64,000 bases of DNA from Gillisella vitis. GTDB taxonomy: Bacteria; Pseudomonadota; Alphaproteobacteria; Rhizobiales; Rhizobiaceae. Below, piece by piece: positions 51,773 to 60,474 of the stretch. Numbering within the stretch: position 1 is the stretch's first letter; each line of letters begins with the position of its first letter. Made by a program: the position numbers and the translations under genes. The notes beneath the pieces were generated by a model, which saw only the letters and a program-made list of their open reading frames with translations, was not told where the DNA came from and ran no database searches. Where the stretch lies: positions 1-64,000 of the forward strand of contig WPHV01000006.1 in NCBI GenBank assembly GCA_009744235.1, read 5' to 3'.

Positions 51773-53917
51773 TCATGCCAGATCAGCGATCCGCCAATAG
51801 AGCGCTTCTGCGGGTAGAGCGTCTTCCTGCGGCGCCGCTAGCGCCAAGTTCGGGGCAGTATAATTCTCTAGTTCAAGCTCCAGAACGTTGGTGTACCCGG
51901 CTGTTTCAAGCGTGCCATCGTCGCTCAGGGCATAGGGCTGGCTTTCGGATAGGGTTTCTGCCGCGCTGCCAGCGTCTTCTTCCGCCGATTCCTCACCCTC
52001 GGTAGAGCCGTCACGCTGATGCTGGCCGTTGTTGTCCTGATGCGCGTCATCATCGTCCAAAGCCTCGACCGCATCCACACTCTCAGTCTTGCCGCGGCCG
52101 GGTTCATGCTGAACCGCGAGATAGCTTACTACCGGAAACGGCACGAAGGGCGGCACCTGCAAAACCGTTGCATGCACTATGGCCTGTGCCCCGGCGAGCG
52201 ATAGAACGGCCTGTTCGCGGGTAATTTCTTCTTGCCGTACGGAAACCAGCTCCGCCTGCGCTTCGCCGGCTGGTGTCTGGTTTACCGATGCATTTGCCTG
52301 TATCTGGCTTAAACGCCTGTGGTTTGTCTCCAGCAATGCCGCCTGGTTGGCGCGGGCATCGGCATTGATCGCAGGGTGCAGATCGTTCTGTTCATTCTCC
52401 TGCATATCTTCCGTCTGGAAAAACATTTGGCGCAGCAAATCTGTGTCCGCATCCTCTTCCGGCGTCGCCGGGGCTTGGAGTGATGCTCCGGTTACATCCA
52501 TCCAGCCCTTCAAAGACAGCACGGTGGCGACCATTGTATCGATGCCATCGCCGTCAGTGCTGCGGCGCAGAATTGGGTCCTGGCGATTATCCTGCAAGGG
52601 AGCGGATGTGGTGAAAGCTCCATAGGCTCGGTTCGTGGCTTGTGTCGCCAGACCGTCCATCGCGGCTTCCCGCCCCGTCTGGGCAAGGCCTGTGGCAAGA
52701 GGCGGTATTGCACTATTCCCCATCGCCACGGCTACGGGCGTTCCGGTTGTTCCTGGCGTTCCAGCCATTCCTGAGGTTCCAGTCTGGCCATTGCGGTCGA
52801 AAGCTGACGCTTTCAAGCCTGTCTCCGTGGCAGCTTTGGCCGCAAGTCCCGTGCTTGTTTCCTCCGTCAGGTCATCCATGCGGGTCATAACCGTTTCGGA
52901 TTGTACCATATTGCCAGCAATTGACCTGTTGTCCGTGGCTGGTGCTGCGCCTGTCGTTGCCGTTTCGTTTGTCACCAGCGCCATTGCGGCAGAAAGCGCT
53001 TCAGGGCGGATAGCTTGCAAAGGCGTCTGGCGCCCTGCCACTTCAGGGTTTGCGGACGCTTGCGCCGAAAGGCTGCGAGGGGCCGGAGTTTCCTCAGCCT
53101 GCGTACCATCAAGAACTGGTGTGGATGGCGTGCGGTTCGTGGTGACGTCTTCCGGTTCCGACACAATCGGCACGGTTTGAGCAACGAATGCCGCCTGTTC
53201 GGCTCGCGGTTGCGCGGTAGAGACCGCCGCGCTTTGCGCTGCGAGTGCCGCGGTTACGGGTTGTCCCGCAACCGGGCCAGGAGACTGTTCGCTTAACCCG
53301 GCAGCTGGCACGTGTTGCCCTGTTGCAGGATTTAACGTTTGCGGTGCCGCTGTCTGGTCCGATGCTGGCGGGGCCCCGGCGTATTGAGGTGGTGGTGGGT
53401 TGGATGCGCTCGCGCCATTTTGGCTATAGGAGGAAACCACGTTCAGCGCCTTCAGATCACCGCTATTGTTGCGCTTGATTTCCATATAGGCGGATAGCAA
53501 GGCTGCTTCCGGACCATCGGTATTTTGTAGAACCCGCAACAGGACCTCGATCTGCAATCCTTTCAGGGCTTGGGTCAGCTGCGTTTGCAGTCGTGTCCTT
53601 TGGCCATCGTCCAGATTGGCAAGAGCTGTCGCGAAGCGCTGGGCAAAGGCCGCGTCGGTTTCGCCGGGATCACGCTTCAGCCCGATCGATTGGCCGACCA
53701 GATCGGCGATTTCCGCCAGATCCGTCTGCACGCTTTCCCGGCTGCTGAGCAAGAGGTTGTTGATGCGTCCGGCAATCGCCGAACCGCCCTCCCGGTCCAC
53801 CCGGATCATGCTATCGCTCGTCAAGCCGCTCATGGCCGTGTCGGACAGGGCGGCCTCGGTGGCGCTGTCGTGAAAATTTGGCGCAGTGCGCGATAAAGCT
53901 TGAACGGGAGGCAACAT
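51773..53917 (-). CDS. Large low-complexity protein of unknown function
   Basis: A 714-residue protein I do not recognise. Residues about 1-165 look ordered (GRINNLLLSSRESVQTDLAE, RTRLQTQLTQALKGLQIEVL). About 170-460 is rich in Ala, Pro, Thr, Gln and Ser (QYAGAPPASDQTAAPQTLNP). About 620-660 is a very acidic stretch (EALDDDDAHQDNNGQHQRDG, then EGEESAEEDAG). The layout resembles FliK-type hook-length proteins, but the conserved FliK C-terminal domain is absent and no flagellar gene is near. No signal peptide. The start at 53917 has AAAGGGATATGC upstream. It is convergent with the AEC gene. Confidence 0.7.
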   Translation of the reverse strand: MLPPVQALSRTAPNFHDSATEAALSDTAMSGLTSDSMIRVDREGGSAIAGRINNLLLSSRESVQTDLAEIADLVGQSIGLKRDPGETDAAFAQRFATALANLDDGQRTRLQTQLTQALKGLQIEVLLRVLQNTDGPEAALLSAYMEIKRNNSGDLKALNVVSSYSQNGASASNPPPPQYAGAPPASDQTAAPQTLNPATGQHVPAAGLSEQSPGPVAGQPVTAALAAQSAAVSTAQPRAEQAAFVAQTVPIVSEPEDVTTNRTPSTPVLDGTQAEETPAPRSLSAQASANPEVAGRQTPLQAIRPEALSAAMALVTNETATTGAAPATDNRSIAGNMVQSETVMTRMDDLTEETSTGLAAKAATETGLKASAFDRNGQTGTSGMAGTPGTTGTPVAVAMGNSAIPPLATGLAQTGREAAMDGLATQATNRAYGAFTTSAPLQDNRQDPILRRSTDGDGIDTMVATVLSLKGWMDVTGASLQAPATPEEDADTDLLRQMFFQTEDMQENEQNDLHPAINADARANQAALLETNHRRLSQIQANASVNQTPAGEAQAELVSVRQEEITREQAVLSLAGAQAIVHATVLQVPPFVPFPVVSYLAVQHEPGRGKTESVDAVEALDDDDAHQDNNGQHQRDGSTEGEESAEEDAGSAAETLSESQPYALSDDGTLETAGYTNVLELELENYTAPNLALAAPQEDALPAEALYWRIADLA

Positions 53918-54215
53918 AGCATATCCCTTTTTGCAGAAGGACCTCGCCAACCAAGGCCCGGCCGTGCAATCCGGAGTTTAAGGGCAGAGTGTGCTGGAAA
54001 ACCGCTCATGCGGCTTTGATATCGACTGCCCCGGCCCAGAACCTTATGCACCGGACCTGAAACCCGTTGCACCCCAGCTACGCGGGATTGCGTCGGACGC
54101 CGTGCAAGGCAGTTGCGAATCACCTTATCAGGATAGAATGGTCGCACATGGTTAACAATATGTTAAAGCTCTGATCTGTGCGTCTCGGAGAGAGCGTTTC
54201 GCCGTAATCCATTCT

Positions 54216-54272
54216 ATCTGCTGGTTAATTTTCTCCTTAAATCGATTCCGGTTTCGGGAATTATGAAGTAGC
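54216..54272. repeat. CTGCATAAT-type mosaic repeat (decayed copy) in the gap before the nicotinamide PRTase
   Basis: TAATTTTCTCCTTAAATCGA followed by TTCCGGTTTCGGGAATTATG and AAGTAG keeps the centre and flanks of module 1, but the outer CTGCAT arms have mutated. The rest of the 388-base gap 53918-54305 holds no gene that I can see. Confidence 0.65.
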
Positions 54273-54305
54273 ATACGCCACACCATAACCCTGCCCGATT
54301 GCAAC

Positions 54306-55724
54306 ATGCCGGTGAGCCTGATGAGCCGTATCAATCCGATCTTGAACACCGATAGCTACAAGCTGGGGCATTTCCTGCAATATCCTCCGGGAACCCGGGC
54401 GGTGAGTGGTTATGTCACCACCCGTGGTGCTTCCCTGCGACCGGAAGTGGTGTTTTTCGGCCTGCAGATGTTCTTGAAGGAATATCTGTCACAGCCCATT
54501 ACCCAGGCCGATATTGATGAAGCGCAGGAACTGGCCGCCCTGCACGGCCAGCCTTTCGACCAGGCCGGCTGGCACTATATTCTCTCCGCCCATGGCGGAT
54601 TTCTGCCTTTGCGCATAGAGGCGCTGCCAGAGGGAAGCTTCCTGCATCGCGGCGTGCCGATGGTGCAGGTGGTCAATACCGATCCGGCCTGCTTCTGGTT
54701 GCCCTCCTATATTGAAACGGCGCTGTTGCGGGCGGTGTGGTATCCGTCCACGGTCGCCAGCTCGCTTCGCCATGTGAAGCAGACTTTGAAGCCCTTTCTC
54801 GATAAAAGCTGTGACGACCCGGCTGGCGTTATCGGGTCGCGGCTGTTCGAATACGGCGCGCGCGGTGCAGCAAGCCTCGAACAGGCCGGATTGGGCGGTG
54901 TGGCCAACCTGCTGCATTTCGACCACACCGATACGCTGGAAGCCGTGCTCTACGCCCGCCGCTATTATGGTGCTGAGATGGCCGGTCTCTCGATTCCGGC
55001 CTCGGAACATACGACCATGATCGCCTGGGGCCAGGACCAGGAAGTGCAGTCCTTCGCCAATATGATCGACCGGTTCGGCGATTATCCGGCCTATTCAGTG
55101 GTCTCGGACAGCTATGACATTCACAATGCGGTGTCCGAAATCTGGGGCAAAACGTTGCAACAGAAAGTGCGCTCCAAGCCCGGCAGGCTGATTGTACGGC
55201 CCGATAGTGGTGATCCGATCGATGTTCCGGTCCAGACGGTGGCCCAGCTCGCCTATCAGTTCGGCACGCGCTTGAATGCCAAAGGCTACAAGGTTCTGGA
55301 TGACAAGGTTCGGGTCTTGCAGGCGGATGGCGTGTCGTTGCGCGATATCACCATGATCCTCGGTCGGCTGGAAGCCATGGGCTTTTCAGCGGAAAATATT
55401 TCCTTCGGCATCGGCGCATCGCAATTGCAGAAGGTCAGCCGCTCCACCTATTCCTTCACGATGAAATGCAGTGCCATCATGGACGGGCAGGAGCGCTGGC
55501 GTCCCATTTCCCGCCGCCCGGTCACGATGCAGGAACGCCTGCCGGAACCTGGGCGTCGCGCCGTCATCGTGGAAGGAGGCGAGTTTGCCTCCATTGCTTT
55601 GGAGGACCTAGGCCGTCGCACCAATCATTTGCAGCCGGTTTGGGAAAATGGCCGCCTGCTGAAAGAATGGAGCTTTGACGAAATCAAAGCAAAAGCCAGG
55701 ACGCCGCATCGCATGGATATGTGA
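54306..55724 (+). CDS. nadV: Nicotinamide/nicotinate phosphoribosyltransferase (NAMPT type)
   Basis: A 472-residue enzyme of the NAMPT length class (about 460-490; ordinary PncB is near 400). Recognisable are NTDSYKLGHFLQYPPGTRAV at the start, VVSDSYDI, RPDSGDPID for phosphoribosyl binding, and GIGASQLQKVSRSTYSFTMK. It converts nicotinamide and PRPP to NMN in NAD salvage. Start uncertain: ATG at 54306 or at 54321 (MSRINPIL), neither with a clear ribosome-binding site. Confidence 0.88.
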   Translation: MPVSLMSRINPILNTDSYKLGHFLQYPPGTRAVSGYVTTRGASLRPEVVFFGLQMFLKEYLSQPITQADIDEAQELAALHGQPFDQAGWHYILSAHGGFLPLRIEALPEGSFLHRGVPMVQVVNTDPACFWLPSYIETALLRAVWYPSTVASSLRHVKQTLKPFLDKSCDDPAGVIGSRLFEYGARGAASLEQAGLGGVANLLHFDHTDTLEAVLYARRYYGAEMAGLSIPASEHTTMIAWGQDQEVQSFANMIDRFGDYPAYSVVSDSYDIHNAVSEIWGKTLQQKVRSKPGRLIVRPDSGDPIDVPVQTVAQLAYQFGTRLNAKGYKVLDDKVRVLQADGVSLRDITMILGRLEAMGFSAENISFGIGASQLQKVSRSTYSFTMKCSAIMDGQERWRPISRRPVTMQERLPEPGRRAVIVEGGEFASIALEDLGRRTNHLQPVWENGRLLKEWSFDEIKAKARTPHRMDM

Positions 55725-55777
55725 TGCGATGGCGTCAATCGGTGGTCAATTCTGAAGTGCTCTTTGGGGTTTCTGCT

Positions 55778-56149
55778 TCAAACGGTGTCGGGCAGGAACA
55801 TGCGATAGAGACCATTATCGTCGGCAAGGAAGCCCGAAGGACGCTCGATAACCGGTGATCCGTCCTCCTCGCTTGAGGACATGGCATCAAGCCAATTGGC
55901 CGGCAGTCGCTCTTCTTCCTTGACGTCGTCTGCCTTGATCTCGGCAATTTCCTCGATCATTTCCGCAGAAAGTGGTGGAATTTCCTCCCTCGGCAGCTGG
56001 CGTTGAGGGGTGGAGAACAGGAACCCGATCTGCTGGCTGTCGTCATGTGCCGCTCCGAGCCGCACAGTCCGTTCCACAGGATAGGCCTGGGCGGAAGGCG
56101 CGGAGGAAAGCAAAACACCGTCTCTCGCAATTGATGCAGTATCCATCAT
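55778..56149 (-). CDS. Hypothetical acidic protein
   Basis: A 123-residue acidic protein with no membrane segment. It has two acidic runs (SAEMIEEIAEIKADDVKEEE and AMSSSEEDGSPVIE) and a short C-terminal motif GFLADDNGLYRMFLPDTV. I do not recognise a family. It is convergent with the nicotinamide PRTase. Starts at 56146 or 56149 are both possible and no clear ribosome-binding site is seen, so existence is likely but not certain. Confidence 0.5.
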   Translation of the reverse strand: MMDTASIARDGVLLSSAPSAQAYPVERTVRLGAAHDDSQQIGFLFSTPQRQLPREEIPPLSAEMIEEIAEIKADDVKEEERLPANWLDAMSSSEEDGSPVIERPSGFLADDNGLYRMFLPDTV

Positions 56150-56492
56150 GGTCACACAGGTCAGGCGCACATGGCTTCATCCATGGTCGCTATGGCTTCA
56201 GCTTGAACGGGCAATGGCTTGGATGCGCACACATCGTTGCGCCCGGCCTGTCCCATCGATCTTTGGCAGCCGGCTCGAGCTTTCGTCCGTTTTGCTGCCA
56301 GGGCAAAAGCTAGGCCGAAATCTTTAAGGAAATACTGATGAAACCGACATTGCCGGAAAGATATATTTTACCTTGACGGACGTCAGGCCTCGTTGAGATC
56401 GCACCCTTTGAGTGATGAAATCCAGGTGCTGCGGAGCTTGCAACAGCGCCCGTTTTTGATAGGCATGGGGCAACAAGGATGAGGTGGCTCCC
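56150..56492. other. Intergenic region before the Spx/ArsC-like gene
   Basis: About 340 bases with no supported gene, hairpin or repeat. A long minus-strand open frame covering 56310-57275 is a shadow of the two genes that follow. Confidence 0.6.
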
Positions 56493-56852
56493 ATGACGAT
56501 CACGCTTTATGGCATCAAGAATTGCGACACGATGAAAAAGGCGCGGACCTGGCTGGAGACGGCGGGTATCGATTATGCTTTTCACGACTACAAGGCCAAG
56601 GGTATAGACCGCGCCAGCCTTCAGGCCTGGAGTGCCAAGCTTGGCTGGGAGGTATTGTTGAACCGGGCGGGTACGACGTTCAAGAAGCTTCCTGATGAAG
56701 CCAAGGCCGATATGAATGAGGAAAAGGCTCTGGATCTGATGTTGGCGCAACCGTCTATGATCAAGCGACCGGTTCTGGACACGGACGGGGCGCTGACGGT
56801 GGGCTTCAAGCCGGAGCAGTATCAGACTGTTTTCGCCAATACCAGTTCTTAA
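56493..56852 (+). CDS. ArsC/Spx family protein (YffB-like)
   Basis: A 119-residue thioredoxin-fold protein. ITLYGIKNCDTMKKARTWLE carries a single Cys with the NCDTMKKA pattern of YffB-type proteins rather than true arsenate reductases; RPVLDTDGALTVGFKPEQY closes the domain. It is thought to use glutathione; the substrate is unknown. The ATG at 56493 has GAGGTGG upstream. Confidence 0.85.
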   Translation: MTITLYGIKNCDTMKKARTWLETAGIDYAFHDYKAKGIDRASLQAWSAKLGWEVLLNRAGTTFKKLPDEAKADMNEEKALDLMLAQPSMIKRPVLDTDGALTVGFKPEQYQTVFANTSS

Positions 56853-56900
56853 CTTTCGGTTCGATGGTCCAGGGTGCACATCGCTGTAAAGAGGCAAACA

Positions 56901-57374
56901 ATGTCGAAATCGACCCGCGCCACGCTGGCAATGGAAAAGGCTGGTCTTGCCTTTACCGTGCATCACTACGATTACGATCCGAACGCCGAGCGGATCGGTT
57001 TGCAAGCGGCGGAAGCGATTGGCGAGGAGCCGCGCCGGGTGTTGAAAACCCTGATGGCGGAAGTGGATGGCAAGCCTGTCTGCGTCGTCCTGCCCTCCGA
57101 CCAAGAGGTCAGCATGAAGAAACTGGCCGCCGCCATCGGCGGTAAACATGCCGCGATGATGAAGCCCACCGCCGCCGAAAAGCTCACCGGCTTCGTTGTC
57201 GGCGGCATCAGCCCTTTCGGCCAGAAAAAACTGGTGCCGACCGTGATCGAATTGTCGGCACTCGACGAGCCGCATGTCTATCTCAATGGTGGCCAGCGTG
57301 GCTTACAGGTCCGGTTGGAGCCAAAGGCGGCGCAAGTCGCGCTCAACGCCATTGCCGCGCCTGTGATTGCCTGA
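56901..57374 (+). CDS. ybaK: YbaK-type aminoacyl-tRNA deacylase
   Basis: A 157-residue editing protein that removes misacylated Cys from tRNA-Pro. Signature parts are GEEPRRVLKTLMAEVDGKPV, the Lys-rich VSMKKLAAAIGGKHAAMMKP and GFVVGGISPFGQKKLVPTVI. AAAGAGGC precedes the ATG at 56901. It is 48 bases after the YffB-like gene. Confidence 0.9.
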   Translation: MSKSTRATLAMEKAGLAFTVHHYDYDPNAERIGLQAAEAIGEEPRRVLKTLMAEVDGKPVCVVLPSDQEVSMKKLAAAIGGKHAAMMKPTAAEKLTGFVVGGISPFGQKKLVPTVIELSALDEPHVYLNGGQRGLQVRLEPKAAQVALNAIAAPVIA

Positions 57375-57435
57375 CGTTTGATTGGTTGGCTGTGTTTTTG
57401 CCTTCAATTCTGTATGAAATGACCTATCTCTGTCT

Positions 57436-57515
57436 CGTGATCACGTGGGTCTTTAGCTCACCGCTGATCCGGTACCGGTGGGGACCGGATTGACGCAACC
57501 GGAAGCCACTGCGGC
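57436..57515 (+). other. Possible structured leader ahead of the M29 aminopeptidase gene
   Basis: Contains the perfect palindrome CGTGATCACG (57436-57445). A hairpin GATCCGGT (57466-57473) / ACCGGATT (57484-57491) encloses another palindrome, CCGGTACCGG. CCGC/GCGG segments outside could close a larger fold. No known riboswitch was recognised. Confidence 0.35.
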
Positions 57516-57571
57516 CTCTGCGCGATTGAAAAGCGTAGGTGCTTTCGTTTCGAAAACCAGGAAAAAAATGC

Positions 57572-58822
57572 ATGACCCTGCCTGACCTCTCAAACTCCAT
57601 CGATCCGGTAAAGCTCGACAAACTGGCCGAAGTGGCCGTCAAGGTTGGCCTGCGGCTGGCACCGGGCCAAGATCTGGTGATCACCGCGCCGCTCAACGCG
57701 CTGCCGCTTGTGCGCAACATTACTCGCCATGCCTATATGGCCGGTGCCGGTCTTGTGACGACTTTCTATTCGGATGAAGAGACGACGCTGGCCCGCTATG
57801 CCCATGGCTCGGATGCCAGTTTCGATCGGGCTTCCGGTTGGCTTTACGAGGGTATGGCCAAAGCCTATGCGGGGGGTGCTGCGCGGTTGGCGATTTCCGG
57901 CGACAATCCCATGCTGCTCGCCAGCCAGGACCCGGCCAAGGTGGCGCGGGCCAACAAGGCCAATTCAATTGCCTATAAGCCTGCCTTGGAGCCGATTTCC
58001 AATTTCGACATCAACTGGAATATCTCCTCATATCCCAACCCGTCCTGGGCAGCACAGGTGTTTCCGGATCTGCCCCTGGATGAGGCGGTGAAAAAGCTGG
58101 CGGATGCGATTTTTGCCGCGTCCCGGGTCGATCAGCCCGATCCGGTCGCGGCCTGGATGGCCCATAATGGCGAACTGGCCAAGCGTTCGGCCTGGTTGAA
58201 TGGCGAGCGGTTCTCCAGTCTGCATTTTACCGGCCCCGGCACGGATCTGCGGGTTGGCCTGGCCGATGGCCACGAATGGCACGGGGGCGCCTCCACGGCC
58301 AAGAATGGCATTACCTGCAATCCGAATATTCCAACGGAAGAGGTGTTCACCACGCCGCACGCGCTGAAAGTGGACGGTGTGGTTTCCTCCACCAAGCCGT
58401 TGTCGCATCAGGGCACGCTGATCGACAATATCCAGGTGCGGTTCGAAGCGGGTCGGATCGTCGAGGCCAAGGCTTCGCGCGGCGAGGAAGTGCTCAATAA
58501 GGTCTTGGACACTGACGAGGGCGCGCGGCGTTTGGGAGAAGTGGCCCTGGTGCCGCATTCATCGCCGATTTCGGCGTCCGGCATCCTGTTCTACAACACG
58601 CTGTTTGACGAAAACGCCTCGTGCCATATCGCGCTTGGCCAATGCTATTCCAAATGCTTCCTGGACGGGGCGTCGCTGACGCCGGAGCAGATCATAGCCC
58701 AAGGCGGCAATTCGTCGTTGATCCATATCGACTGGATGATCGGTTCCGACAAGGTCGATATTGACGGCGTGAAAGCGGATGGCACAACGGTGCCCGTGAT
58801 GCGCAAGGGCGAATGGGCCTGA
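57572..58822 (+). CDS. M29-family aminopeptidase
   Basis: A 416-residue metallo-aminopeptidase of the thermophilic (AmpS/aminopeptidase T) type. Metal-binding Glu and His/Asp are expected in NIPTEEVFTTPHALKVDGVV, VALVPHSSPISASGILFYNT, and NASCHIALGQCYSKCF then SLIHIDWMIGS. It removes N-terminal amino acids in the cytoplasm. The start at 57572 (MTLPDLSNS) has AGGA ten bases upstream. Confidence 0.9.
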   Translation: MTLPDLSNSIDPVKLDKLAEVAVKVGLRLAPGQDLVITAPLNALPLVRNITRHAYMAGAGLVTTFYSDEETTLARYAHGSDASFDRASGWLYEGMAKAYAGGAARLAISGDNPMLLASQDPAKVARANKANSIAYKPALEPISNFDINWNISSYPNPSWAAQVFPDLPLDEAVKKLADAIFAASRVDQPDPVAAWMAHNGELAKRSAWLNGERFSSLHFTGPGTDLRVGLADGHEWHGGASTAKNGITCNPNIPTEEVFTTPHALKVDGVVSSTKPLSHQGTLIDNIQVRFEAGRIVEAKASRGEEVLNKVLDTDEGARRLGEVALVPHSSPISASGILFYNTLFDENASCHIALGQCYSKCFLDGASLTPEQIIAQGGNSSLIHIDWMIGSDKVDIDGVKADGTTVPVMRKGEWA

Positions 58823-58830
58823 AAATGCAT

Positions 58831-58859
58831 TCGGCCTGCGTTTGATAAACGCAGGCCGA
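58831..58859 (+). terminator. Terminator of the aminopeptidase gene
   Basis: TCGGCCTGCGTTT, loop GAT, AAACGCAGGCCGA, then TTTC; a perfect 13-bp stem eight bases past the stop. Confidence 0.85.
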
Positions 58860-58870
58860 TTTCATCTAAA

Positions 58871-58974
58871 TAGAGACCCGCGCATCATATATGGTGCGCG
58901 AAATTCTCTATAAAACTTTGAATTTGTTGCATAATTTTCTCTTCAAGCCGATTCCGGTTTAAAGAATTATGCAA
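58871..58974. repeat. Composite mosaic repeat (partly decayed)
   Basis: Module 2 variant (58871-58910) is bounded by TAGAGA/TCTCTA with an inner CGCGCATC/GGTGCGCG. Module 1 (58927-58974) starts TTGCATAATTTTCTCTTCAA and ends AAAGAATTATGCAA around GCCGATTCCGG. It lies immediately before the stop of the next minus-strand gene. Confidence 0.8.
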
Positions 58975-58983
58975 TAGGGCCGA

Positions 58984-59364
58984 TCAGCCCTGTCTGGCCT
59001 TACGGTTGGCATAACGCTGATCGCGTTGCGCCTTGCGGGTGGCTTCGTCTTCAAGCAGACGGGAAATTCTGGCTTTTTCAGCGGCGTCGCGGGCATCGGC
59101 TTCAGCTGTTGCTTCAGCGGCAATCGCCGCTTCACGAGCAGCTGTCTCGGCTGCAAGCTGTTGCTGTTCCTGCAATTTTGTCTGTTCGCGCTCGGCGCGC
59201 CGTGCTTCTCTGGCCTCGGCTATCGCCTGGCGCTCTGCCTGGCGGGCAAGACGGGTTGGTTCCGACGCTTCCTGCGCGGCCTTATAGGCCTGAAGGAGAG
59301 CGGCCTTTGCGTCGGCAGCGGTGGTACGGCGGTCGACGACTTCATTTTTCCGGCTATTTTTCAA
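58984..59364 (-). CDS. DUF6481-like charged coiled-coil protein
   Basis: A 126-residue, highly charged, Ala/Arg/Glu-rich protein with no membrane segment. It is probably one long helix (residues about 18-115; RLARQAERQAIAEAREARRA) and ends RDQRYANRKARQG. Composition and the ending resemble DUF6481, small alphaproteobacterial proteins of unknown role. No ATG is available; TTG at 59364 is the likely start, so the true N-terminus is uncertain. It lies 33 bases after the gene at 59398-59622 and is probably co-transcribed with it. Confidence 0.6.
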   Translation of the reverse strand: MKNSRKNEVVDRRTTAADAKAALLQAYKAAQEASEPTRLARQAERQAIAEAREARRAEREQTKLQEQQQLAAETAAREAAIAAEATAEADARDAAEKARISRLLEDEATRKAQRDQRYANRKARQG

Positions 59365-59397
59365 AGAGATGTTCCAGTTGTAGATAGGGCCTGCAAA

Positions 59398-59622
59398 TCA
59401 GGCTTTTCGGGTCGATTTGGCAGCGGTCGCGGCGTCAGCCATCTGCTGGTCCTGCAACTCCTTGGCAAGCCGTGCTTCGCGCAGCCTGAGGGTTTTTTCT
59501 TCACGGGCAAGCACGAGCGAATCCTGTTCTTCCACGGCACGACCGCGCGCGAAGAATTGCGACTGCTCCTTGTCAAAAGCGATTTCCGCCTGCTGACGTG
59601 ATTTACTATAGTTTTCTGCCAT
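59398..59622 (-). CDS. Small charged helical protein
   Basis: A 74-residue soluble protein starting MAENYSKSRQQAEIAFDKEQ and continuing as a charged helix (EEKTLRLREARLAKELQDQQ). No family is recognised with confidence. The ATG at 59622 is preferred over a frame beginning at 59673. Paired with the DUF6481-like gene downstream. Confidence 0.6.
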   Translation of the reverse strand: MAENYSKSRQQAEIAFDKEQSQFFARGRAVEEQDSLVLAREEKTLRLREARLAKELQDQQMADAATAAKSTRKA

Positions 59623-59958
59623 GGGGTCGCGCCTTTCTGGGTGGCAGCGCCGCGTGCCGGGCATGGCGCGCAAAAAACGCTACGACATTCTGCGCCGTGT
59701 ACATCCAGGTGTACGTGAGGCCGCTGTGACACTTATTACGAAGGCCCAAAGATGCAGATCACATCCTCGCCCTGAAGACATGCAGATATCTCAAAGACAA
59801 CAAGGACTTGAGATGTTTGCAAACGGCATAGAAATTGCCATCTTCACGGTCTCTTCGCATACCATCTGCTGCATATTTCATGTGCGACCCAAACCGGGCG
59901 CAAGACGTTATGCAACAGGAAATCGTGTGAGCGCGGTCTGCGACGGCGCGGCAGGCAA
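59623..59958. other. Intergenic region between the small-protein operon and the cspA terminator
   Basis: About 336 bases. A plus-strand open frame (59621-60211) runs through it but then crosses the cspA terminator and gene, so I do not accept it. It should contain the promoter of the leftward two-gene operon. Confidence 0.55.
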
Positions 59959-59988
59959 TAAAAAAGGCCAGGCAAACTGCCTGACCTT
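59959..59988 (-). terminator. Terminator of the cold-shock gene
   Basis: On the minus strand AAGGTCAGGCAG, TTT, then GCCTGGCCTT followed by TTTTATT, about 60 bases past the stop. Confidence 0.85.
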
Positions 59989-60050
59989 GGTTGGATCATG
60001 CTCTCAACAATGCCAGTACATCCGTGGTCAAAGGAAAGCCGAACCCTATA

Positions 60051-60260
60051 TTAAGCAGCCTGGAGATTACAGGCCGACATCTTGCCGGACTTGTTGTCGC
60101 GTTCCATGTCGTAGGCGATCTTCTGGCCTTCGACGATTTCACGCATACCAGCGCGTTCAACAGCAGAGATATGCACGAATGCATCCGGGCCGCCGTTGTC
60201 AGGCTGAATGAAGCCGAAGCCCTTAGTGGAATTAAACCATTTAACTGTGCCAGTGGTCAT
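60051..60260 (-). CDS. cspA: Cold-shock protein
   Basis: A 69-residue single cold-shock domain: TGTVKWFNSTKGFGFIQPDN carries RNP1 (KGFGFI), and DAFVHISAVERAG carries RNP2. It binds single-stranded RNA/DNA and melts RNA structure. The start at 60260 (MTTGTVKW) gives the usual 69-70 residue length; the in-frame ATGs upstream belong to the leader. Confidence 0.94.
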   Translation of the reverse strand: MTTGTVKWFNSTKGFGFIQPDNGGPDAFVHISAVERAGMREIVEGQKIAYDMERDNKSGKMSACNLQAA

Positions 60261-60474
60261 GATGAACCCTTTCATAGCATATTGAGTGACCATAGCGCAA
60301 AACGCCGTGGATGAGGATAGCGATTTTTGAAAGGAAGGTTCGTTCAGGGCGCGGTGCTAATTGCGCGGTAACCAAAGCTCAGCAAGCAAATATCGATGAC
60401 CAATAGATACCCCCTAAAGGCATGCATGTCAACCAAAGCTTTGAATTTATTATGATCCGCCTTTATTCCGGACT

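Noticed and set aside
51773..53917. Calling the large low-complexity gene fliK
   Set aside because: The conserved FliK C-terminal domain is absent and no flagellar genes are adjacent.
56310..57275. 321-codon minus-strand open frame
   Set aside because: It lies antisense to the clearly assigned YffB-like and YbaK genes and has no recognisable domain; it is a high-GC shadow frame.
59621..60211. 196-codon plus-strand frame with a basic N-terminus (MARKKRYDILRRV)
   Set aside because: It runs through the cspA terminator and most of cspA antisense, and has no ribosome-binding site or family features.
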